Of a stretch of 6,621 nucleotides of DNA, positions 1 through 5,072 are shown piece by piece; position 1 is the first letter of the stretch; each line of letters begins with the position of its first letter. Origin of the DNA: Desulfobacteraceae bacterium (GTDB lineage: Bacteria > Desulfobacterota > Desulfobacteria > Desulfobacterales > Desulfosalsimonadaceae); contig JAGXHH010000014.1 in the NCBI GenBank assembly GCA_024636355.1, positions 1 through 6,621 of the forward strand, read 5' to 3'. The notes below the pieces were generated by a model. The model worked only from the letters and a program-made list of their open reading frames with translations. It did no database searches and was not told the origin of the DNA. The position numbers were made by a program, and so were the translations under genes.

Positions 1-837
1 ACCCGCCACCGGGTACGCGAGATTGAAAGCGAGGCAAACGATACCTTCAAGGATCTCAAAAAACTGCTCACCGGCAGGGGAATTAAAAAACAGGAAAAAG
101 CCCTGATCGCCGGCGCCAAACAGGTTGAAGAGATCCTTTCCACATTTTTCGGCCAATGCCTTGGCTGGATTTCCGCCCCGAAACACCTGCCGCCCCCGGA
201 CGACGCGCCCGCCGAAATGGTCTGGTACCGATTGTCCGAACCGCTGTTCCAGACACTTGACGTTTCCGGCACAAACGCACCCCTTCTCCTGGTGCGCACC
301 CCTGAGATCGGCACATGGCAGCCGGCCGACGGGTTTGCCGACGGCTGCAGCCTGCTGGTCCCGTTCCAGGACCCTGAAAATGTAGGGGCGGTGATCCGAT
401 CCGCCGTTGCATTCGGCGCCAAACGCATTATCTTACTGGCCGAATCCGCCCATCCGTATCATCCCAAAGCGATCCGGGCCTCGGGTGGGGCCGTGCTCCA
501 TGCCGAACTCTTCCAGGGGCCGCCATTGAAGCAACTGCCGCCCGATTTGCCGATCGTTCCCCTTTCGGCCGAAGGAACGGATATTGCCGGGTTTGATTTT
601 CCACCGGCATTCGGACTGCTTGCCGGAATCGAAGGCCCCGGCCTGCCGGAACAGTTGCGCCGACACGCCGTGTCGATTCCCATAAGCATGGAAGTCGAAT
701 CGCTCAATGCGGCCACAGCAGCGGCAATTGCCCTGTATGTATGGAAGGTAAAGGCGAGGAACCAGGAGCCAGGAGCCAGGAGCCAGGAGCCAGAAGAAAT
801 TCAGAATCCAGAATCCATGAGCCAGAATCCAGAATAA
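1..837 (+). CDS. TrmH/SpoU-family RNA 2'-O-ribose methyltransferase (5' truncated)
   Basis: The frame is open from base 1 to the TAA at 835-837 (278 codons visible), so the true start lies upstream, and the ATG at 217 would cut off part of the N-terminal domain. This family transfers a methyl group from S-adenosylmethionine to a ribose 2'-OH in rRNA or tRNA, usually as a cytoplasmic dimer with a trefoil-knot fold. All three SPOUT motifs are readable: motif 1 DPENVGAVIR at visible residues 124-133 (Asn127, Arg133), motif 2 AGIEGPGL at about 208-215 (Glu211), and motif 3 ending ESLNAATAAAIALY at about 233-246 (Ser234, Asn236). The N-terminal part (KALIAGAKQVEEIL, about 37-50) resembles the substrate-binding region of TrmH-like proteins. 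The specific target base cannot be told from sequence. The domain ends near residue 250. The remaining 26 or so residues (Gln/Glu/Pro/Ser-rich) are translated from a heptamer repeat array and are probably not ancestral. Confidence 0.93.
   Translation, partial: TRHRVREIESEANDTFKDLKKLLTGRGIKKQEKALIAGAKQVEEILSTFFGQCLGWISAPKHLPPPDDAPAEMVWYRLSEPLFQTLDVSGTNAPLLLVRTPEIGTWQPADGFADGCSLLVPFQDPENVGAVIRSAVAFGAKRIILLAESAHPYHPKAIRASGGAVLHAELFQGPPLKQLPPDLPIVPLSAEGTDIAGFDFPPAFGLLAGIEGPGLPEQLRRHAVSIPISMEVESLNAATAAAIALYVWKVKARNQEPGARSQEPEEIQNPESMSQNPE
762..835 (+). repeat. Left heptamer array (CCAGGAG / CCAGAAT), inside the methyltransferase 3' end
   Basis: There are ten seven-base units: CCAGGAG at 762, 769, 776 and 783, then CCAGAAG at 790, a 4-base break (797-800), then TCAGAAT 801, CCAGAAT 808, CCATGAG 815, CCAGAAT 822 and CCAGAAT 829. 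The array stays in frame with the upstream methyltransferase and ends just before that gene's TAA. Its units are the reverse complement of those in the array at 1342-1419, so the two arrays flank the composite repeat block as long imperfect inverted repeats. Confidence 0.9.
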
Positions 838-1069
838 AGGCAAGCTGTTGACAGGCATGTGGCAGCAAAAATCTGAACCACAAAGACACAAAGAGCACAA
901 AGAATGCTTGATTTTTTGGATGTCATTTATTATCCGCCCTTCTTCTTTGTGGCCTTTGTGCCTTTGTGGTTAAAAAGAGCATTTACGCGCTATCAATCAA
1001 ACTGGCAGCTCATAAACAGTTTCTATCTTCCGGTTCCTTGATTCTGACCCTGGCTCTTTTAAATTCTGG
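829..1069 (+). repeat. Direct repeat copy A of the composite element
   Basis: This stretch matches 1107-1348 almost base for base: I count six substitutions and one single-base indel over about 241 bases. It runs from CCAGAATAAAGG to AAATTCTGG. It contains a large palindrome (876-971), a TTGACA-like hexamer at 846-851, and a tail with further heptamer-like units. No reading frame with coding character is present. GC content is lower than in the flanking genes. It looks like one unit of a dispersed, non-autonomous repeat. No transposase is encoded. Confidence 0.92.
876..971. repeat. Imperfect palindrome of CACAAAG motifs in copy A
   Basis: The left arm is 876-904 (starts AACCACAAAG, ends CACAAAGAA) and the right arm is 943-971 (starts TTCTTTGTG, ends TTTGTGGTT). 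They pair at 26 of 29 positions with a 38-base loop. Inside the loop GGAT 918-921 can pair with ATCC 932-935. Two of the three mismatches become G-U pairs if the bottom strand is transcribed, which would favour an RNA on that strand (inference). No T-run follows on the + strand, so a classical intrinsic terminator is not supported. Confidence 0.85.
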
Positions 1070-1113
1070 ATTCTGGATTCTGGCTCTTTAACTCAGGAGC
1101 CAGGAGCCAGAAT
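1063..1113. repeat. Heptamer junction between copies A and B
   Basis: Three ATTCTGG units (1063, 1070, 1077) are followed by the spacer CTCTTTAA (1084-1091), then by three units in the opposite orientation: TCAGGAG 1093, CCAGGAG 1100 and CCAGAAT 1107. This is the right end of one unit meeting the left end of the next, which shows that each unit carries heptamers pointing inward from both ends. Confidence 0.85.
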
Positions 1114-1348
1114 AAAGGTCAAGCTGTTGACAGGCATGTGGCAGCAAGAAGCTGAACCACAAAGACACAAAGAGCACAAAGAAGGCCTGATTTTTTGGAT
1201 GTCATTTATTATCCGCCCTTCTTCTTTGTGGCCTTTGTGCCTTTGTGGTTAAAAAGAACATTTACGTGCTATCAATCAAACTGGCAGCTCATAAACAGTT
1301 TCTATCTTCCGGTTCCTTGATTCTGACCCTGGCTCTTTTAAATTCTGG
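1107..1348 (+). repeat. Direct repeat copy B of the composite element
   Basis: This is the second copy, offset by 278 and then 279 bases from copy A after a one-base insertion near 1119. Differences from A lie near 1147, 1150, 1184, 1186, 1257 and 1266; everything else read between the ends is identical. Such high identity in non-coding DNA suggests recent duplication, or gene conversion between the copies. Confidence 0.92.
1155..1250. repeat. Imperfect palindrome of CACAAAG motifs in copy B
   Basis: The arms at 1155-1183 and 1222-1250 are identical to those of copy A, including the same three mismatches. The sequence differences between the copies fall outside the arms (two in the loop, the rest outside the palindrome), so the stem is the best preserved part of the unit. 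Confidence 0.85.
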
Positions 1349-1419
1349 CTCCTGGATTCTGGATTCTGAATTCTGGCCCTTTAACTTCTGGCTTCTGGAT
1401 TCTGGCTTCTGGATTCTTC
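1342..1419 (-). repeat. Right heptamer array (ATTCTGG / CTTCTGG)
   Basis: Ten units, arranged five plus five around an 8-base break CCCTTTAA (1377-1384): ATTCTGG 1342, CTCCTGG 1349, ATTCTGG 1356, ATTCTGA 1363, ATTCTGG 1370, then CTTCTGG 1385, CTTCTGG 1392, ATTCTGG 1399, CTTCTGG 1406 and ATTCTTC 1413. It mirrors the left array in unit number and in having a central break. It ends 16 bases before the ygiQ start codon, so it forms the immediate 5' leader of that gene. Confidence 0.9.
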
Positions 1420-1422
1420 TTT

Positions 1423-1427
1423 AAAGG
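1423..1427 (+). promoter_or_regulatory. Ribosome binding site of ygiQ
   Basis: AAAGG lies 8 bases before the ATG at 1436, directly after the last heptamer. It is a modest Shine-Dalgarno match, but it supports the first ATG, which also gives the family's usual N-terminus (FLPTT...). Confidence 0.55.
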
Positions 1428-1435
1428 TTTTCCCC

Positions 1436-3136
1436 ATGTTTCTCCCAACCACTAAAAACGAAATGATCTCCCTTGGCTGGGACGCGCTCGATGTTGTCCT
1501 GGTCGCAGGGGATGCCTATATCGATTCGCCCTACATCGGTGTGGCGGTGATCGGAAAATTTCTTTGTGCGGCCGGCTACCGGGTCGGCATCATTGCCCAG
1601 CCGGACGTTTCCAACGACCATGACATCACCCGCCTGGGCGAACCCGAACTCTTCTGGGGCGTCACTTCCGGCTGCATGGACTCGATGATCGCCAACTACA
1701 CGGCAACCAAAAAGCGCCGCCAGCAGGACGACCTGACCGCCGGCGGCGAAAACATCCGGCGGCCCGACCGGGCGGTTATCGCGTATACCAACCTGATCCG
1801 CCGGTACTTCAAAGACACCCGGCCGATCGTCCTCGGCGGGATCGAGGCAAGCCTGCGGCGCATTTCACACTATGACTTCTGGTCCAACAGCGTCCGGCGC
1901 TCGATCCTGTTTGACGCCAAGGCCGACCTGCTGGTCTACGGCATGGGTGAAACTGCCGTTCTCGAAATTGCCGATCGCCTGCGGGACGGCCGACCGATAA
2001 CCGGCATTGCCGGTACCTGCCATATCGCACGGGAAAAACCCGACGGGCTCCTCGAACTGCCGCCCCATGAAACGGTCCGCAGCGACAAAACCACTTTTGC
2101 GGAAATGTTTCATACCTTCTACCGGAACTGCGACCCGCTGACAGCATCCGGCATGGTCCAGCAGCAGGACACCCGCTTCCTGGTGCACAATCCCCCCCGG
2201 CCGCTGCCGGATACCGCCACGCTCGACCGGATCTACGAACTCGACTATGAGCGCGACGCCCAACCGGGGCACCGGGCCGAAGGCGCCGTTCGGGCGCTCG
2301 ACACCATCCGGTTTTCCATCACCACCCACCGGGGATGCTATGGCGAATGCCATTTCTGCGCCATCGCTGTCCACCAGGGGCGCACCATCGTTGAACGCAG
2401 CGAAGCCTCGATCCTGAAAGAAGCGTCACTGCTGACCCGGCACCCGAAATTCAAGGGGACCATTTCCGATATCGGCGGCCCGACGGCCAACATGTACGGG
2501 ATCGAATGTGCCATTAAACGAAAAAAAGGCGCCTGTGCGGACAAACGGTGCCTGACGCCGACGATCTGCCGGCACCTGCCGGTCCGCCACGGTCGGCAGA
2601 TCGCTCTGTTGAAAGAAATACAGCGCCTCCCCGGGGTCAAACACGCCTTTATCGGATCGGGCATCCGTCACGACCTGATCCTGCACGACACCAAATCCGG
2701 CCCGGCGTACCTCGACAACCTCATCGCCCACCATATTTCCGGCCAGCTCAAGATCGCCCCCGAGCATTCGGAAAACCGCATCCTGGAACTGATGGGCAAG
2801 CCCCCGATCGAGCAGACGAAAGAATTTATCTCCCGGTTTGATCAGGCCAACCGGAAGCTCGGGAAAAAACAGTTTCTGACCCTCTATCTGATCGCAGCCT
2901 ATCCGGGATGCACCACCGAGGAGATGCACCGGCTGCGGCAATTCGTTAAACAGACTCTCAAATTCACTCCCGAACAAATCCAGATTTTCACCCCATCGCC
3001 TTCCACCATGGCCACCCTCATGTATTACACCGGTCGCACCATTGACGGCCGCCGCCTCTTTGTCGAAACCGATCCGAAGAAGAAAGAAAAGCAGAAGCAG
3101 GTAGTGCTGGCCGGACCCGCAAAGCACCGAACCTGA
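1436..3136 (+). CDS. ygiQ: YgiQ-family radical SAM protein
   Basis: The product is 566 residues and begins MFLPTTKNEM..LGWDALDVVLVAGDAY, the hallmark start of the YgiQ family. The N-terminal YgiQ domain spans about residues 5-285 and includes GGIEASLRR and the FDAKADLLVYGMGE region. The radical SAM cluster motif CxxxCxxC is Cys301, Cys305 and Cys308 (CYGECHFC); it would bind a [4Fe-4S] cluster that cleaves S-adenosylmethionine. A second conserved Cys group follows at 358, 367, 372 and 378 (ending CLTPTIC). The substrate and reaction of this family are not established as far as I know, and location is probably cytoplasmic. The protein ends in a lysine-rich tail shortly after ATLMYYTG. It is shorter than E. 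coli YgiQ (about 740 residues) and lacks most of the C-terminal DUF3362-type region. The preceding spacer is entirely repeat DNA, so its promoter is unclear. Confidence 0.95.
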   Translation: MFLPTTKNEMISLGWDALDVVLVAGDAYIDSPYIGVAVIGKFLCAAGYRVGIIAQPDVSNDHDITRLGEPELFWGVTSGCMDSMIANYTATKKRRQQDDLTAGGENIRRPDRAVIAYTNLIRRYFKDTRPIVLGGIEASLRRISHYDFWSNSVRRSILFDAKADLLVYGMGETAVLEIADRLRDGRPITGIAGTCHIAREKPDGLLELPPHETVRSDKTTFAEMFHTFYRNCDPLTASGMVQQQDTRFLVHNPPRPLPDTATLDRIYELDYERDAQPGHRAEGAVRALDTIRFSITTHRGCYGECHFCAIAVHQGRTIVERSEASILKEASLLTRHPKFKGTISDIGGPTANMYGIECAIKRKKGACADKRCLTPTICRHLPVRHGRQIALLKEIQRLPGVKHAFIGSGIRHDLILHDTKSGPAYLDNLIAHHISGQLKIAPEHSENRILELMGKPPIEQTKEFISRFDQANRKLGKKQFLTLYLIAAYPGCTTEEMHRLRQFVKQTLKFTPEQIQIFTPSPSTMATLMYYTGRTIDGRRLFVETDPKKKEKQKQVVLAGPAKHRT

Positions 3137-3164
3137 GGCGAACAAAGCGGATTACGACGAATTG

Positions 3165-3233
3165 CATCAAGTTTGCTCCGGTTGCGGCAGGATATTATCT
3201 TGAAATAGAACAGCGCCGTTCTTGATGTTTTTT
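3165..3233 (+). terminator. Possible weak terminator after ygiQ
   Basis: CATCAAG (3165-3171) is complementary to CTTGATG (3221-3227), which is followed directly by six T residues (3228-3233). A small internal hairpin, AGAAC/GTTCT (3207-3211 with 3218-3222), sits in the long loop. The stem is AU-rich with a large loop, and the T-run is also the edge of a CTTTGTG repeat arm, so this may be coincidence. Confidence 0.25.
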
Positions 3234-3255
3234 GTGCCTTTGTGCTTTTGTGGTT
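3228..3255 (-). repeat. Orphan single arm of the CACAAAG palindrome
   Basis: The + strand reads a T-run followed by GTGCCTTTGTGCTTTTGTGGTT, closely resembling the right arms at 943-971 and 1222-1250, but no matching left arm lies upstream. It forms the 5' leader of the next gene and ends just before that gene's Shine-Dalgarno sequence. It is probably a decayed or half copy of the same repeat family. Confidence 0.65.
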
Positions 3256-3260
3256 CAACC

Positions 3261-3266
3261 AGGAGG
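3261..3266 (+). promoter_or_regulatory. Strong ribosome binding site fixing the lipoprotein start
   Basis: A perfect AGGAGG lies 8 bases before ATG 3275. This rules out the in-frame GTG at 3242, which lies inside the repeat arm and upstream of this site. The short palindrome GGTTCAACC (3252-3260) immediately precedes it. Confidence 0.85.
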
Positions 3267-3274
3267 AATTTGCC

Positions 3275-4057
3275 ATGAAATGGATGATCGGACTCCTTGC
3301 CGCCATGGGTATGCTAAGTGCCCTGAACGGATGCCAGATTGTCACCGTGCCGACTGCAACGGCCTATGACGTCACCCAGACAGTGGCCGTGGGCGGCTCC
3401 GCTCAGCCGCATCTGGTCTATTCCAAAAAAGAGCTCATTGAACTCAACGAGGAGATGGAAGCCGCCGGTGTGCCGGTTACGCTTGCCGATACTTACGAGC
3501 ACGGCTACCTGATGCGGTTTCCGGAATCTTTGAAAAACGGGAGAACCAGCCATCTTGCCGGGGGCATTGAAACCACCAACACATACTTTCACCGGATACT
3601 TGCCGCTAAAAATGTGCCGGATGCGGGCAGCTACCTGGTGACCATGATTGAAACCGCCCAGGTGGAAGGATTCACCCTGTTTGCCATTGTTCATCGCCCC
3701 AAAAACGCCATCCGGGTGAAAAAGAAGCTCGACCCCTCGATTCTCCTTACGATTAAACCGACGGAGCCGGAATACTACATCCCCTATCGCCAGGAAGCCG
3801 ACGGCAGGCGGCTCGATACCGTATACGACTGGGCGGCAGTCCCGAATGATTGTTTTGTCACACAGGAACAGCAGGCGCTCCTGCTCACCCTCATGTCAAA
3901 CAAGGTCATCAAACAAGAGCGGGCTCCGAATTACTGGAAAGCCGAAGAAAAATGGCTTGCCGGCGACCACATGACCGTGGTGTTGGAGCAGGATGACGCG
4001 GTATGCGGCAAGCTGGGCCTGGAAAAAGGGACGACGATTCGACGAACCGATCCGTAA
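3275..4057 (+). CDS. Predicted lipoprotein of unknown function
   Basis: The product is 260 residues. The N-terminus MKWMIGLLAAMGMLSALNGC is a type II (lipoprotein) signal: Lys2, a hydrophobic core, then the lipobox LNGC with lipidated Cys20. Gln follows the Cys, with no Asp at +2, so outer-membrane sorting is expected by the E. coli rule. The mature part is soluble and charged, with no further membrane segment. Two other cysteines (Cys193 and Cys244) could form a disulfide in the periplasm. I do not recognise a family. Readable landmarks are KKELIELNEEMEAAGVPVTLADTY (about 50-73) and a C-terminal stretch LEQDDAVCGKLGLEKGTTIRR. The start is set by the strong AGGAGG. It lies 138 bases after ygiQ and converges on the Slp gene, with which it shares only a 35-base gap. 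It is probably transcribed separately from ygiQ. Confidence 0.85.
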   Translation: MKWMIGLLAAMGMLSALNGCQIVTVPTATAYDVTQTVAVGGSAQPHLVYSKKELIELNEEMEAAGVPVTLADTYEHGYLMRFPESLKNGRTSHLAGGIETTNTYFHRILAAKNVPDAGSYLVTMIETAQVEGFTLFAIVHRPKNAIRVKKKLDPSILLTIKPTEPEYYIPYRQEADGRRLDTVYDWAAVPNDCFVTQEQQALLLTLMSNKVIKQERAPNYWKAEEKWLAGDHMTVVLEQDDAVCGKLGLEKGTTIRRTDP

Positions 4058-4078
4058 ATGAGCAGGTCGCTCTTTACG
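4053..4078. terminator. Hairpin between convergent genes, overlapping a stop codon
   Basis: CGTAAA (4053-4058) and GAGC (4060-4063) pair with GCTC (4069-4072) and TTTACG (4073-4078), leaving one bulged T (4059) and a five-base loop. The stem includes the TAA of the upstream lipoprotein gene. It is placed where a shared bidirectional terminator would be, but neither side carries a clear T-run, so function is uncertain. Confidence 0.35.
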
Positions 4079-4092
4079 ACGCCATAAAGGCT

Positions 4093-4656
4093 TTACCGGT
4101 AATAGGGATACGGCCCCAGATGGCGACGGTAAAAAGGTCCGGGCCAGTACGGATCATAAAACGGGTCATAGAACGGGTCATAGTAAGGACCAGGACCATA
4201 GTAGTACCCGGGGCGCTCCACGGCTATCGACCACAGCTTGATGTACTCGCCGTTAATCTTGATCAGCGGATAGCGATATTTTCCGATCCGTGTCGGCTCC
4301 TGCTCCATCACCTTTCCGGCTACCGTGATCATACGCCCTTCCTCATAGATTTCCGGATCGAGGAACTTGTCGAAAACAGCTACGAAACGGCCTTCGGACC
4401 GGTCTTTCCCCTGGGGTTCATCCCTCGATGTCAACGGCGACTGGAGGATCAGAATCCGTGTCTGGTCCTGCCGGTTTTCTGTTTTCAGGATGTATCCCCC
4501 CCACACCACGGTTTTTCCGGTATAGGCGGCAGCATCTTCCATTACCTCCCTGAACGTCGCTTCGACCGCATCCTTCCGAATCTCTTTGGGAATTGACGAG
4601 CAGGCGGAAAGAATGAACAGCGGCACAAGACATGCCAACAGGTTTTTCCCACGCAT
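4093..4656 (-). CDS. slp: Slp-family outer-membrane lipoprotein
   Basis: The product is 187 residues, the same size as E. coli Slp (about 188). The signal MRGKNLLACLVPLFILSAC ends in lipobox LSAC with lipidated Cys19, followed by SSIPKEI, the typical Slp start (CSSIP). The core carries family features: a YTGKTVVWGGYIL strand, GRFVAVFDKFLDPEIYEEGRMITVAGKV (compare LLARQSGFLDPVDYRNHFVTILG in E. coli Slp) and YPLIKINGEYIKLW. Slp proteins sit in the outer membrane and in E. coli are induced by starvation and stationary phase; the biochemical role is unclear. The last 40 residues (148-187) hold 12 Tyr and 10 Pro, with three DPF/DPY repeats. The start is supported by AAGAGG seven bases upstream on the minus strand. 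It is divergent from the TolC-family gene and convergent with the unknown lipoprotein gene. Confidence 0.9.
   Translation of the reverse strand: MRGKNLLACLVPLFILSACSSIPKEIRKDAVEATFREVMEDAAAYTGKTVVWGGYILKTENRQDQTRILILQSPLTSRDEPQGKDRSEGRFVAVFDKFLDPEIYEEGRMITVAGKVMEQEPTRIGKYRYPLIKINGEYIKLWSIAVERPGYYYGPGPYYDPFYDPFYDPYWPGPFYRRHLGPYPYYR
4150..4185 (-). repeat. Three 12-base tandem repeats coding YDPF in Slp tail
   Basis: On the + strand the units are CGGATCATAAAA (4150), CGGGTCATAGAA (4162) and CGGGTCATAGTA (4174). Each codes four residues of the Tyr-Asp-Pro-Phe/Tyr type. The period is a multiple of three, so unit gain or loss by slippage would change tail length without frameshift. Confidence 0.8.
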
Positions 4657-4663
4657 TCCGGCA

Positions 4664-4669
4664 CCTCTT
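4664..4669 (-). promoter_or_regulatory. Ribosome binding site of slp
   Basis: On the minus strand AAGAGG is followed by seven bases (TGCCGGA) and then the ATG ending at 4656. Spacing and sequence agree with a normal Shine-Dalgarno site and support this start, which also gives the full lipoprotein signal. Confidence 0.7.
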
Positions 4670-4747
4670 ATTTCGATTTTTAAAAGGACCGTCCCGAATT
4701 TCCTGTACGGAATCCGATCCCGTGATCTTCGTGAAAATCTTTTTTGC

Positions 4748-4776
4748 GTTGTACACCTTCAAGATAAAACAGGCAA
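4748..4776 (-). promoter_or_regulatory. Candidate sigma70-type promoter for slp
   Basis: Read on the minus strand: TTGCCT (4776-4771) as -35, a 17-base spacer, and TACAAC (4753-4748) as -10. Each box matches four of six consensus bases and the spacing is ideal. Transcription would begin near 4741, giving a leader of about 85 bases. No other candidate of similar quality was noticed on this strand in the spacer. Confidence 0.4.
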
Positions 4777-4897
4777 CGCCGAAGGACAAGCAACCGTGCC
4801 GTCACAGGCGGAAGAGACCTGCTGCCCCTCGTCCGGATTTGCCGGTTCCTCAAAGCCGTGAATCGTTTTTCGGATTGAACTTCTTTTTCAAATGATT

Positions 4898-4917
4898 ATT
4901 GGTTAGTATAACACAAT
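4898..4917 (+). promoter_or_regulatory. Imperfect dyad with a TATAAC -10-like hexamer
   Basis: GTTA (4902-4905) pairs with TAAC (4909-4912), and the flanks ATTG (4898-4901) and CAAT (4914-4917) also match, with one bulged A at 4913. TATAAC at 4907-4912 is a good -10 for rightward transcription, although no good -35 lies 16-18 bases before it. Such a dyad over a -10 could be an operator (inference). Confidence 0.3.
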
Positions 4918-4923
4918 AAAGTA

Positions 4924-4993
4924 ATCGAGAATTCTATCGGACTAAAAAACAGGTTCCAGAACTCGATTTTATTTAGTCCATGATCGATTTTTT
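4924..4993 (+). promoter_or_regulatory. Leader with competing stem-loops and T-run before the TolC-family gene
   Basis: Stem 1: GGACTAAA (4939-4946) pairs perfectly with TTTAGTCC (4972-4979), with a small inner GTTC/GAAC hairpin (4953-4956, 4959-4962). Stem 2: ATCGAG (4924-4929) pairs with CTCGAT (4962-4967), extended by TTC/GAA (4932-4934, 4959-4961). The two cross each other, so they are mutually exclusive or form a pseudoknot. A T-run follows at about 4988-4993. This resembles an attenuator layout, but the stems are AU-rich and no known riboswitch was recognised. Confidence 0.3.
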
Positions 4994-5060
4994 ATGGTTC
5001 TGCAGCCATTTTCAAAAACCGACAGGCAGCTTCTAAAACTGCCAATCCGCAAACGCCGCC

Positions 5061-5065
5061 AGGGG
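5061..5065 (+). promoter_or_regulatory. Ribosome binding site of the TolC-family gene
   Basis: AGGGG lies seven bases before ATG 5073 and supports this start. A small hairpin, GGCAG/CTGCC (5025-5029, 5039-5043), precedes it. Confidence 0.6.
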
Positions 5066-5072
5066 CTGTTAA

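Larger units (their letters stand above)
762..1419. mobile_element. Composite heptamer-flanked element (tandem pair of units), probably non-autonomous
   Basis: Taken together, the arrays and the two direct copies form a block of about 658 bases with inverted heptamer arrays at its ends and a palindrome in each unit. It fills the whole spacer between the methyltransferase and the radical SAM gene, and no gene is seen in 838-1435. Structure and near-identity fit a MITE-like or REP-like dispersed element. Movement is inferred only, because no target-site duplication could be defined and no transposase is present. Heptamer tandem repeats of a comparable kind (STRR) are established in heterocystous cyanobacteria. 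Confidence 0.55.
4657..5072. other. Divergent intergenic region between slp and the TolC-family gene
   Basis: This 416-base spacer has no convincing gene. The left part (about 4657-4870) is of mixed composition and contains the slp ribosome site and candidate promoter. The part from about 4870 to 4995 is markedly AT-rich and holds a TATAAC hexamer inside a dyad (4898-4917), a set of competing stem-loops and a T-run. The short frames that start inside slp and run into this region (to about 4895) look like shadows. Confidence 0.7.

Noticed and set aside
217..219. ATG at 217 as start of the methyltransferase
   Set aside because: The frame is open to base 1 and the upstream codons encode a TrmH-like N-terminal region; no ribosome site precedes 217.
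846..868. TTGACA as a promoter -35 in copy A (and the same site in copy B)
   Set aside because: The hexamer is perfect, but the bases 17 positions further on (ATCTGA or AGCTGA) do not resemble a -10 box.
433..900. Minus-strand frames of 155 and 64 codons with Trp/Leu/Ser-rich repeats
   Set aside because: They read the heptamer arrays backwards and overlap the methyltransferase. Repetitive peptides of this type are artefacts of the repeat.
762..1419. CRISPR array
   Set aside because: Repeats are contiguous heptamers or two long direct copies, with no regular unique spacers and no cas genes.
1865..3145. Long minus-strand frames (169 and 239 codons) opposite ygiQ
   Set aside because: They lie antisense to a strongly recognised gene, have no recognisable family and no ribosome site; GC-rich genes often leave the opposite strand open.
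4003..4596. Plus-strand frame of 197 codons opposite slp
   Set aside because: The minus strand encodes a clear Slp lipoprotein; the plus frame is its shadow.
4724..4745. GATCTTC/GAAAATC stem followed by six T as a rightward terminator
   Set aside because: Only 3+3 base pairs with a mismatch, and no gene is transcribed rightward into it.
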